Below, in pieces: positions 47,501 to 58,187 of a stretch of 64,000 bases of DNA (positions are counted from its first letter, which is position 1; every line of letters begins with the position of its first letter). Source of the DNA: Notospermus geniculatus (taxonomy: Eukaryota; Nemertea; Pilidiophora; Heteronemertea; Lineidae); contig NMRB01000951.1 of NCBI GenBank assembly GCA_002633025.1, positions 71,594-135,593 of the forward strand, written 5' to 3'. The translations under genes and the position numbers were made by a program. The notes below the pieces were generated by a model. That model was not told the origin of the DNA and made no database searches. It saw nothing but the letters and a program-made list of their open reading frames with translations.

Positions 47501-50500
47501 GTGCAAATTTCAATGTTCCTAGCACAGGGCGCCCCCTCTTTTCCCAAATCCTGGATCCGCTCCTGTAGGCCTACCGGTACTTTGTTTTGAAGAAGAAGCT
47601 TTGAAATTGACTTTGAATCGCAAAGACAGCACTTTTTGGATGGCATGTCATACTGCAAGTGGGTGATATTCGCTTGTCAGAGTCAGATATAAACCAAGGC
47701 TTGGATCAATTCAGCTGAAGAATAACTGTTACACCTATAGATGTACAGAATCTTATTGCCCAAATGGTCATATTCTTCAGCCTCTTCAATGAACTGGAGC
47801 ATTAGAGTACACGAGGGCAATAGTAGTGATGGAAAACTGCTAGCAGAGTGTAAAGAATTGAAGAACTGTCGCGACCTGACGTCATTCCAGCCAGATAAGG
47901 GATTCACATCATTCCATGGTCTTTATCTTCGTATAAAAGGACGGTTCACCATCGCGGACTCAATTACATTTGCATATGCTGCATTCAATAGTAAATCATC
48001 CACGAATCTTGAAGGTACGTCTTGTCTTTTCATCTTGCTGACGTTTAATCTTGTCTTATCACACACTAGTGTGGTAGTTTAAGTATTGGCTGAAGACCAA
48101 ACTGCTAGGCCACTATGTGTGGTAGATACCAGTAGGAACTGACTTGTCTCTTATTCATCAACTTTACTTTCAGAATGTGAATTGGAATTTGACAACTCAA
48201 TTTCCAAGGGTTTCTATTGTGTTGGTACAGGACGTTGTATCCCTGCTCGGTTCAAGTGTGACGGTTATGACCACTGTAGTGACAATGCCGATGAGAAAAA
48301 CTGTCTGAGTAAGTTACCTTCTTTTTCCACCAAATATATTCATTTATTTCGTACTATAAATTGTACAATCGTGCAAGTTGAGTTGCTATTTACAAAATTC
48401 GTGCAGAGTGCATTGGACGAAGTTGGAAACCCCAAACCACCAAAGCTAACACACTTCTTCCTTTGCCATTGAATCATTTTTTGTTTTGATTCAACTAAAA
48501 GCCTGGAGGGTTAAGGTCTCCGGCAGGAGCTCTGTCTCCTACCTGCCAATGATAACTGCCAATACATGAAATGCTAGGTTCTTACCCATGTACGCCCTTG
48601 TCTTGGGAAAGTGGAGTCCCAGCTCAAATTTTATCGCAGTTTTTTGTAATCGACCTTTCATTTGACAATTAAGGATACTGTTGTTTCAGATATTAAACCA
48701 ACTCCAACTGCTAATTGTGGATGGCGTTTGGAGTGCGGTGATGGACGCTGCGTCGATTTTGAATACATGTGTGGTAAGACCTAGTTTTTAAATCTCCATC
48801 GATTCAGAATGCTTCATTTGATCTGTAGAAGATCAAACGAAGCAAAATTTGCCAAGCTGAACTGGAATATTCCACAAGCTATTATATGCTCATTGTTGTA
48901 GGGGGAGAGCACTACGGTTAGTGCTCCCTCATCAGAGAAAATGTTAACTCTGTCCTTTACTGCAGTGAGCCCCGCGGTGGATGGATGTCTCATCAAATAC
49001 TATTAAGGATACTCTTGTTTCAGATATTAAACCAACTCCAACTGCTAACTGTGGATGGCGTTTGGAGTGCGCTGACGGACGCTGTGTCGATTTCGAGTTC
49101 ATGTGTAGTAAGGCCTAGTTTTTAAGTCTCCATCGATTCTGAATGCTTCATTTGATCTGTAGAAGATCAAACGAAGAATAACTTGCCAAGCTGAACTAGG
49201 ATGTTCCACAAGCTATTATGTGCTCATTGTTGTAGGGGTAGAGCACTATGGTCAGTACTCCCTCACTGAGGAAAACTCTGCTGGAATAAACCCTGCAGTG
49301 GATGGGTATCTCATCAAGTACCTGTGCCCTCTATAATGATAGTGATACTGTTATACTTCCAGACCCATGTTACACCAAGCTGAAATGTGAAGGTGAAGAC
49401 AAAGAGGAGTGCGAAGAGAAAGCCAAAAGCAAATGCAAGCCATACATTGATGCCAAGGAAAAAGGTATAGTCCATGACAAGACCTAGGTCTCAGTATCTG
49501 TGTGTCTGCACTTCAGCTTTGGTCAGATTGAAATAACTGTCAGTATCTGTGCATCTTGTAAACCGAACATCTGAAGTGTGACTTCAACACTGGTTAGAAT
49601 TGAATTGAAATGCCGGTACCACTTGAACCATTTCTTGTCTTGTTTTTCAGAAATGTTGACCCATGTGAAAGGACCAAACCTTCTCTGGGTATGGATAACA
49701 CTTGCTTGTGTCACTCTCATCTCGGTCATCTGTGTGGCTGGATTCATTCGGTTCAGGAGAAAGGGAGGAAGTCACGGCGCAGGTTAGTTAATCTTACTGT
49801 CTTCAGTCTCTGTCCGTCATCCAAAATCTTCTAGGGTAGGCTAGGGTGTCAGATGCAAGACTTACTGACTCCTATATTTGGAGCCTAGTGTAAATGGCAG
49901 CACCCGTGGTAAGCCAGAATCCAGCCCTTGGATTTTGAAGATATACTGAGTATACTTAATAAGAATTGGAGGACACTCTGGTGTCTCCGCTTTCATCCCA
50001 TTTCAAAAAGGTGAATATCATTAATGTCAGAGGGTACACTGAGACCAAATGCACTGCATTTATTCAAGGCTTCTTTAGCTGAGGGCCTAGAAATGGTTAA
50101 TACTCACTCACTGAACATGGTTTATGCAGCTGTCAGGGGTATGAATTTAATGCCTTTTTAATGCTTTTTAATACCAGAAATTTCCCAAATTTAATGCTTC
50201 TCGAAGGCAAGATCCATTTTTAATCTGGCCACATTGATTAAGAAAATTACATGAATTTAGCAGTAAATCTTTATATAAATTTATTACGTGACAGTAAGCC
50301 CTCAACACTGCATGCACTAACACAATGCACATGATGCACAGACAATGAGCATATTATTTGCTCAAGACTAATCAGCTTGGGCTGCCAAGCATTTGGCTCT
50401 GTATTTGTACAGAGATCAGAGTGCTGCATTGATGAACGACTCCATTGTCCATCAGCGATCCCCAGGCTTCAATATGTCAATTAGGAAGTAATTAGATTAG

Positions 50501-52785
50501 GATTAGGCCTAGGCCTAATTAAACAACACAAGCTCAAGCTGAGAAATAATCCGGTGTATTTATTTTGGAAGTGACCACAAAATCACAATTTAATGCCTTT
50601 TAATGCCATACAGTGACAAATGTTGCGGATTTAATGACTTTTAAGGCCTTAAAAATGCAATGACGAAAAATAATGCTTTTTAATGACTTTTAATGATCCG
50701 CGGACACCATGCTGAATGTTGCTTTTCTTCATAGTTTATCAGGCAACAGAAAACGGCCGCCCTGCCAGCATCGGATCAGCCGTCATGAACGGTGACGCAC
50801 AGAACATCCGACTCTCACAAAACATCCACTCGAGTTACAACAGTCTGCAGCAGAACAGCACCCATGGTGGAAGTCATCACAGTATTCCTAAACACAGCTC
50901 TAGCGTCACGCAGATTGTCCCGCCGATGACGGAGGTCGAAGAACCGCTCATCAAGAAGAAGGAACCGGACGAGGAACCTTTGGTTGTGACCGAGGAACCT
51001 GAGGAGATCGTCAAGAAGAAATTGGATGATGATGATGAGGTGCCTGAGGTCAAGGTCAAGGTGGAGGAACCAGAGGATCCAGCTGGGGTACGTCTTCTCA
51101 TTATCTCACCAGGGATAAAAACTATGGGCTGTATTCAAAAGGGGTGATCATCGCGCGATTAAGACATAGACTCGTGTAACTTCACTAAATGCGCACACTT
51201 CCACCATGCATTTGACGAAGTTACACGCGTCTAAGTCTTAAACACCCTTTTTGAATACGGCCCTATATGTGACTCTCCACCACAAAACCCGTCATCAGTC
51301 ACTCTGAGGTTGGCAAGTTGGGACCAAATTATTTGTCAATTTCAGCATTGTCTGTCTGTTTGTTGTGAAGTCTGAGTGATTCTATTTCTTTCTTTATCTC
51401 CTGGTGTCATCTCAGTATGTTTAGGCTCATTTTCTGTGTGACTTAAGCATGGCGCACACGAGCGACTAAAATGGGGGCGACTACCGATGCGACTACTAGG
51501 TCGCATGCGATAATTACCTTTGAGGTCGATCAGTGATGTCATCCGCGACATCACTGATCTCCCAGTGAAGCATTTGTCGCAAACAAGTCAAAAAAAACTA
51601 AACAAAACTAAAAATATGTTCAGTCGCTCCTGTAGTCGCAAGGCTAGTCGCCTAGAAAAATCGCTCGTGTGCGCCATGCTTTAGTGTCACAAACCGACGG
51701 GTGATGTAAATGACGAGCGACAAGGCCGACTATTACTGTAACCAGATCTGTATTCTTCTATCTACACGTACCGGTATATACAATGGGACTGAAATACAAA
51801 GTACATGTACACGGGTTTTAAGAATCATCACAAGCAATTGGGTTGTGTCTATGTCACTGACTGAACCAAGCGAGTTCTCTACAACTAGCCCCAAACATGA
51901 GTGATCTCTACACTTTTGGCAATATAGAAATAAACAGTTCATACACTGAGAAACCATGCTATCAAACCATATTATCAAAGTGGGCCCTTTAGTTACACTA
52001 ACCACTATCCAACGCATACACCAACTTTACTGACGAACTATGCCTCTACACATAGTGACAAACAGGGTGCCTTACAACCCTTACACATCGACCTTATGTC
52101 TATGACCAAACTCACAGAATTCTACTCTAAACAGCATGAACTAGAAATGGTAACCACTTGAAATTTCCCTGACATACGACACTTACCCCAAGCAAGAGAT
52201 TCCTCCAATCGAACAAGCTCAAATCGAACATTGTGCATTAAAACTTGACTTAGACTTTTGTCAGGTGTACCCTGTCTTGCAAAAATGTCTGAATATCTCT
52301 CCCACAATCTAACCTTCATATAGCACCATAAATCACATGACCCTCATCACATTCCCTAATCCCTGACAGGAAAACAGGCGTCAAATTTCACATTCACCCT
52401 TCCACACTTCCAAGCACACACACACAGGGTTAGTCATACGGGATTAAAACATTTGACACTTGACACTTCATACAGATTAACCCCTTGTTTTGTGACACTT
52501 AGGACTGATTTTGTAGTGAAGGATCACATACGAGTCATGCGAGACTGATTCAAGACACAACATCACTGAGAATTCTGATTTTTGCTCTCAGTCTTAACTT
52601 CAGTTGACACTGGACAGATAATGGTGATCTGATTATTGAAATTTTAATTGTTCCAGGCTGATCCGCCAAACTATGAAGAGGTCGTCGTGGTGCAGGTTTT
52701 GGGAGACAAGGATGATGCAGTCCAGTCAGGAGCTGATGAGGAGGCGGCCCAGTCCAATGAGGATGAGCAAACTAAGCTTGTCTAA
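44515..52785 (+). CDS. Receptor gene C: three CUB domains, LDLa, half-LDLa modules, membrane segment, PPNY tail
   Basis: Predicted 754-residue paralogue of gene B. Exons: 44515-44584, 44952-45192, 45394-45572 (or the copy 45831-46009), 46251-46426, 46678-46846, 47027-47050, 47203-47355, 47781-48014, 48174-48308, 48690-48773, 49024-49107, 49363-49464, 49651-49782, 50735-51087, 52657-52785 (TAA). The signal peptide spans about 1-23 (VVAAVLILTVAVFSNG). CUB-like domains fill about 24-163, 164-280 and 285-415. The LDLa at 416-460 has the calcium loop CDGYDHCSDNADEKNC. Two near-identical four-cysteine modules follow (461-516), then a lysine/glutamate-rich segment with four cysteines unlike anything in B, and a helix (LLWVWITLACVTLISVICVAGF). 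The tail is acidic with EEP repeats. The last exon opens with ADPPNYEE (PPNY 715-718). Where A and B have a first PPSY, C has PPMTEV, so that motif is lost. The function as an endocytic or signalling receptor is inferred. Confidence 0.9.
45394..45809 (+). repeat. Duplicated exon-3 unit of gene C, copy 1
   Basis: This unit contains the 179-nt exon 45394-45572 and the start of the following intron. It is repeated at 45,831-46,242 at roughly 98-99% identity. The exon completes the first CUB domain (CEYFLINEPN...WKISYT). The relic acceptor-like CCTTCTCTCAG at the end of copy 1 corresponds to the true exon-4 acceptor after copy 2. Confidence 0.9.
45831..46242 (+). repeat. Duplicated exon-3 unit of gene C, copy 2 (alternative exon 45831-46009)
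   Basis: The second exon copy differs at three bases, changing one residue (Ala to Gly near the end). It enters in phase 2 and leaves in phase 1, so joining copy 1 to copy 2 gives GGT GTG AAT ACT TCC TGA, an immediate stop. Only one copy can be used per message. Its acceptor (CCCTTTCAAG) is weaker than that of copy 1 (CCCTTTCCAG). Confidence 0.85.
46468..46562. mobile_element. Decayed relative of the hAT-like MITE at 30,213
   Basis: The left end CATCCTGAGAATATCAGAGG matches that of the 30,213 element with one change, and the right end finishes CTCAGGATG. Interior complementarity is partly lost and no matching flanks remain. It lies in the intron after the 46251-46426 exon of gene C. Confidence 0.6.
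48671..49004 (+). repeat. 334-bp duplication carrying a half-LDLa exon of gene C, copy 1
   Basis: This unit contains the 84-nt exon 48690-48773 and is repeated at 49,005-49,338. The exon is phase 1-1 and a multiple of three, so both copies can be included together. Confidence 0.9.
49005..49338 (+). repeat. 334-bp duplication carrying a half-LDLa exon of gene C, copy 2
   Basis: The second exon copy (49024-49107) encodes CGWRLECADGRCVDFEFMC, with Gly-to-Ala and Tyr-to-Phe changes relative to copy 1 and all four cysteines kept. Its donor (GTAAGG) remains usable. Confidence 0.9.
51126..51263. mobile_element. MITE with GGGC(T/C)GTATTCAAAA ends
   Basis: The left end GGGCTGTATTCAAAAGGGG and right end CCCTTTTTGAATACGGCCC are inverted repeats, and GTGTAACTTC / GAAGTTACAC extends the foldback inside. 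TAT lies outside both ends. It is in the last intron of gene C. Confidence 0.75.
51445..51682. mobile_element. MITE with AGCATGGCGCACACGAGCGA ends
   Basis: The terminal inverted repeats are about 22 bases and nearly perfect (left AGCATGGCGCACACGAGCGA, right TCGCTCGTGTGCGCCATGCT). TTA-type bases flank both ends. The interior is rich in GCGACTA words and contains a strong internal foldback around 51,522-51,560 (GATCAGTGATGTC and its complement). It is in the last intron of gene C. Confidence 0.8.
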
Positions 52786-55290
52786 ATCAAACATGTCTGT
52801 TTCTGGTCGAAAAACAACCTCAAAAGTGATGCATCTTTTAACTTCTTTCATGAAGAATGTGTTGTTGGGAACTTCCAAACTTGGCTGTTTTCTCTCCATT
52901 TTAAATGATTCACATGGCAAAAGACTGCATTCTGTTGATAATTTATCACAAAGAAGAGATCATCAGCTCACATTTTTTCAACCAGTGAGTGAAAAAGCAG
53001 TTTTCCATGGCCTAAGGATGAAAATTAACCTGGTGGTTGACCAGAAACAGATGTTTTATTATCTCTTGCCTTACAACAAAGAATTACATGTGGAGTAGTT
53101 GAGTAAGTATTCTTTAGAGCTATATATAGGGTTCGCTCTTCTTTGGGAAGGCTCTTGAATGGAAGTTGAAGTTTTGCCCTTGGAAGTTACATGAATGGAC
53201 TGAATCCAGGGTGTTTGATATCGAACCTTTGTGAAATCAGTTGTAAGGTCCTTTGCAGGTTTGAGAAGTTCTTTACTGAAGTTGTTTGGGAGCCCTATGT
53301 AGCTGTTGTAGATCTAAAGTGGTTAAGCAACTAGCTGTTTCATGCAACTCATTCAGTATCAGCATTGTCATTGCAGTCAGGTTGTCAGTTTGAAGTCAGG
53401 CTTCTGCCAGTGATGGACTTCAGTCGATGACTTTCCACCACTTAGGCTGAAAAGTGTTGATTTTGACCATGAAATTAGGCAAAATGGTACATTTTCCCCA
53501 AATTTACCTGAATCTGTCGACCACTCAAGGATTGCTGGGCAGAACCCTTTGAAGTGTGTGAACACCGGTAATGATTTTAATACCCCTGAGCATGTCAAAA
53601 ACAATTAAACATTATTCATTCTTTCCACTGAAGCTTGCTATGTACCTAGTGGAGATAGGCTGAAGAGGTGTTATGTGCATGCTTGTACTGAATGAGTTAC
53701 TACTTCAAACGTCTGCTGTGGATTATCAAGGTCATCGATATTGTTTACATCAACAATGCTGTTGACTGTTCTGGTGCTGACAGAACCTTGTCAATCACGA
53801 TTTTACAAATTTTCAGAATGGACCATTTTGTTGGTGCTGATTTTGGTGCAATTACTGTATATCCTAAATTTTGGAATCTTTTATTGCATACTTTTTCAGA
53901 AGTGAAATACAATCATGTTGTATTTTCTTTGAGGTACATAGCAGATTTATGACAATAGATCATAAGTATAGCATTTTAGCATTTGATACCAGGTACAGCA
54001 CTTCTCTTGTACACTATGTGTATAACAATGCTTTTTCAATGTCCTAGAATGTCTGAGAGCCTAATCAACATCTGTGCTTTCATTCATCACCTTTGGATAT
54101 TTTGCCTTGTGAACTGCAGAATTATGAAAAACATTTCACAAAGTAAGTATTGGTAGTTGGCCCAAATAAGAAGGTTTTCTCCAGAAAATTTTCAATTTTG
54201 GACGAAATCTCACAAAAAGTTTTTCATTTGCTTATTTTGCACTGACCAAGGTAATTCGACTCCACAAACAGCATTGATTGACAAATTTCCATGGAACACT
54301 AGCTTGTTTTCCAACCCACCATGTCAGTAATTTGTAAATAGCCTACATGCTAGTCGTCAATGTTACTTGTGAATGCATATTTGACACGACGAGATGACAT
54401 TTCATTCATTCTCTTGGTTCGTCTGCATCCTTTGAAAATATTTGGATGAAGAACCGTCAACAAGGTGGATGTTGTGTCATCTGCTGTCTCCAGTTTTTGT
54501 TTATGAAGTTATACACATTATGTGGCTTTGAGAAATCATGTTATGATATTCAATGTTTGTTCAGACCCTTGTTTTTGTATTTCATTGGGGTCGTCAGATG
54601 ATGTTCTGAACTTTTTTTGACAAAATCGTTTTGATTTTGCTGAATGGTAGATCTCTACGAGAACTTTGATATGAGAAGTTTAGATTTTAATGAACTAGAT
54701 TGTATGTTAGTGTAAATGCCTGTAGACCGTAATGTAGTGGTCATTATGTTCCAGTCATCTCTTAATCTTGGAGATCACTCATATTGTGCCATATGATATA
54801 ATGTACAAGTACATGTACATTAACTTGCCACCGTAAAGTTCTCCATGATACTATAGATCTTTGCAGTTGATTGGGAACAACGTTTCCAGGCCAAACGCAG
54901 TCAAGGCACAGCGTCACGTCAGTGTTGGCGAGGCCGGTGCCCATGCAATCTCCTGTACGTCGACGACGTCATTGACGTCCCACGTAGGTTTGGTAAACGT
55001 TTCAAGTCAAACTTTTAGATTTCCAACGCGACTATCCACTGGTATGTTTATTTGGTGGGAGTGAGCAGAGATCTGGCGACAGTGATAAGTTGAAAAGGGC
55101 ATGCATGGTAAATTCTCGTAAACATGGGTCCCAATCAACTGCAACGATCTATAGCGTGTCAAAACTGTGAACATACCATTTCTAGGAATCACCATGCTTA
55201 TACATGTAGATCTCTCGACCAATCAAATCATTCGCACAGGTGTGAACATTTAGTGGAATACCCGATACTGTGGTGTTCATGATTCATTGA
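52786..55290 (+). other. Probable 3' UTR of gene C and flanking DNA
   Basis: No further exon is supportable after the TAA at 52,783-52,785. An open frame at 52,673-53,098 overlaps the last exon in another frame and continues past it; I regard it as chance. ATTAAA near 53,604 is a possible poly(A) signal. The rest shows no gene. Confidence 0.45.
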
Positions 55291-55294
55291 ACTC

Positions 55295-55491
55295 ACCGTA
55301 TACGCAAATATTTTCGCATGTGAAAATTCTCGTGAAAATCGCGAAATAATATAAATACATGCATAAAAGTTTCCCCCAACAATCCAGTTAGTTCCCTTCC
55401 CTGCCCTTGATGCGAACATTAATCCATGCAAAACAGAAAAAAATGTTCAATTCGTGAAATATTATCCTGCGAAAATATTTGCGTATATGGT
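55295..55491. mobile_element. Palindromic MITE with ACC(G/A)TATACGCAAATATTTT ends
   Basis: The left end ACCGTATACGCAAATATTTT is complementary to the right end (AAAATATTTGCGTATATGGT), and TTTCGCATGTGAAAATTCTC continues the TTCGCG-like composition. It resembles the MITE at 16,841 in style, but the terminal sequence differs. Confidence 0.75.
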
Positions 55492-56866
55492 ATTTCTATG
55501 TTATACTAGTATATGTGTTTTAAAGACTCCATGACATTTAGGAAGATTCCAGTATAAAGGAACCATGTTTATGATATTGCTTAAAAGCTTTTCTAATCAT
55601 GCTTTGCACAATCGAGTTAGAGTATGCATGGCCAGCAAAGGAGCTCTGATGAATTTTCTTGTGGCCTGACACTGAATGTGTTGACCGTAGTGTTCCCTTC
55701 TCCATGGAGGAATAACCTAGACTTTCCTCCTTGCCTGACCCATGTCAACCTAACCCTCAGCTCTCAACTTTAGGTTCGGCTACACCATTTGTGTTCAGAA
55801 TTGGCTGACTGGATGAGAAAAATAGATAGTCTTGTGTTATCCCCAATCCTCAGAATGCCAAGCAATGCATAACTTGATAATGTGGGCCAGTTATCCCATT
55901 TACAGCTTGATGCTCTTTTGGCAAGCTTTTTATTAGTCAGTTATTTGTAATATTTGCAAGATCAATGCATAGGTAATGACATTTTGTACAATTTTTGGTG
56001 GTTTTCTTACATAGTTGTTTTCTAGTACAGACATAATGTAAGCGAGAAAATGGTTACATTTTTCTTGAATGCTCAAATCGGTGGCTCAGAACTTGAGTTC
56101 TGAGAAGGGGGAGGGGGATTGCCTCTGACGGCCGAATCAACAACAAACGAAGCCATTGTGGCATAAAAAAGCACATGAACATACCATCTAAGTTATCGCT
56201 AGCTCCAATAGTAAATGAGTGTTGTACTCATTCTCAGAGAAGCAACTTACCGGTAGATCCAAAGATATGTCATTTACTCTTGCCAAGTTTTGTGTGAATT
56301 ATGATCTTGAAACCCTCATATAATGGGCGTTTTTACACCCTCTGCTCACATTATATGATATTTCATACAAACTTTAAGTCAGTCGTTTGATAAAATATCA
56401 CATTTTTACATAATACTGTTTTCTAACGTAATTTTGTACCGGTAATTATATTTAACATCAACATGTATAATTTCACTAATTAATCACATATCAATTAAAA
56501 ATTGACTTCTTTGGGTAAATTTGGAATAAAACAGGGTTCAAACATCAGTGGTGAAATGTACATTGTGTACATTCCCGCCACCTCGTTATAAAGGCTTATA
56601 CAATGTACATGTACTTTCAAGTGGACACCACTGATCCCAGCTGTTCCGTCTTGAGTACCGTAGGTATCTTTTGTACTGGACTGTGTTCTGCCAGTTGAAG
56701 TGACCAGATTATGTATCTCCTGTACTGTTCAAGTAATGTGCAATGTCTTTTGATATCCTGTCTTGATACCCAATGTACATTTAACGTTTTTTACACCTTA
56801 GACTTGAAAAAATACCTTTGCACAAGTTTTTGTGCTTTTAAAACATGTTATGACAATGGAAAATTA
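55492..56866. repeat. ~1.37-kb tandem duplication downstream of gene C, copy 1
   Basis: This is repeated at 56,868-58,187 with a few percent divergence. Both copies run from TATTTCTATGTTATACTAGT to TGTTATGACAATGGAAAA. No open frame of note is conserved between the copies, so the unit is probably noncoding. Confidence 0.9.
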
Positions 56867-56867
56867 G

Positions 56868-58187
56868 GTATTTCTATGTTATACTAGTATATGTGTTTTA
56901 AAGACTCCATGACATTTAGGAAGATTCCAGTATAAAGGAACCATGTTTATGATATTGCTTAAAAGCTTTTCTAATCATGCTTTGCACAATCGAGTTAGAG
57001 TATGCATGGCCAGCAAAGGAGCTCTGAGGAACTTTCTTGTGGCCTGACACTGAATGTGTTGACCGTAGTGTTCCCTTCTCCATGGAGGAATAAGCTAGAC
57101 TTTCCTCCTTGCCTGACCCATGTCAACCTAACCCTGAGCTCCAAATTTTAGGTTCGGCTACACCATTTGTGTTCAGAATTGGATGACTTGATGAGAAAAA
57201 TAGATAGTCTTTTGTTATCCCCAATCTTCAGAATGCCAAGCAATGCATAACTTAAAGTGGGCCAGTTATCCCATTTACAGCTTGATGCTCTTTTGGCAAG
57301 CTTTTTATTAGTCAGTTATTTGTAATATTTGCAAGATCAATGCATAGGTAATAACATTTTGTACAATTTTTGGCTGTTTTCTTACATAGTTGTTTTCTAG
57401 TACAGACGTAACGTAAGCGAGAAAATGGTTACATTTTTCTTGAATGCTCAAATCGGTGGCTCAGAACTTGAGTTCTGAGAAGGGGGAGGGGGATTGCCTC
57501 TGAAGGCCGAATCAACAACAAACGAAGCCATTGTGGCATAAAAAAGCACATGAACATACAATCGAAGTTATCGCTAGCTCCAATAGTAATGAGTGTTGTA
57601 CTCATTCTCTGACATGAAGCATTGTACCAGTAGATCCAAAGATATGTCATTTACTCTTGCCAAGTTTTGTGTGAAATATGATCTTGAAACCCTCATATAA
57701 TGGGCGTTTTTACACCCTCTGCTCACCTTATATGATATTTCATAAAACTTTAAGTCAGGCGTTTGATAAAATATCACATTTTTACATAATACTCTTTTCT
57801 AACGTAATTTTGTATAATTATATTTAACATCAACATGTATAATTTCACTAATTAATCACATCAGTTAAAACGTGACTTCTTTGGGTAAATTTGGAATAAA
57901 ACAGGGTTCGAACATCAGTGGCGAAATGTACATTGCGTGCATTCCCGCCACCTCGTTATAAAGGCTTATACTTTCAAGTGGACACCACTGATCCCAGCTG
58001 TTCCGTCTTGAGTATCGTACTGACCAGATTATGTATCTCCTGTACTGTTCAAGTAATGTGCAATGTCTTTTGATATCCTGTCTTGATACCCTATGTACTG
58101 TACATTTAACGTTTTTTACACCTTAGACTTGAAAAAATACCTTTGCACAAGTTTTTGTGCTTTTAAAACATGTTATGACAATGGAAA
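56868..58187. repeat. ~1.3-kb tandem duplication downstream of gene C, copy 2
   Basis: This second copy is slightly shorter than copy 1, mainly through small deletions near 57,250, 57,820 and 57,970-58,020. No gene is seen. Confidence 0.9.

Noticed and set aside
52673-53098. 141-codon open frame across the end of gene C
   Set aside because: It is an alternative frame of the last exon and 3' UTR; the frame giving ADPPNYEE and the TAA fits the splice phase.
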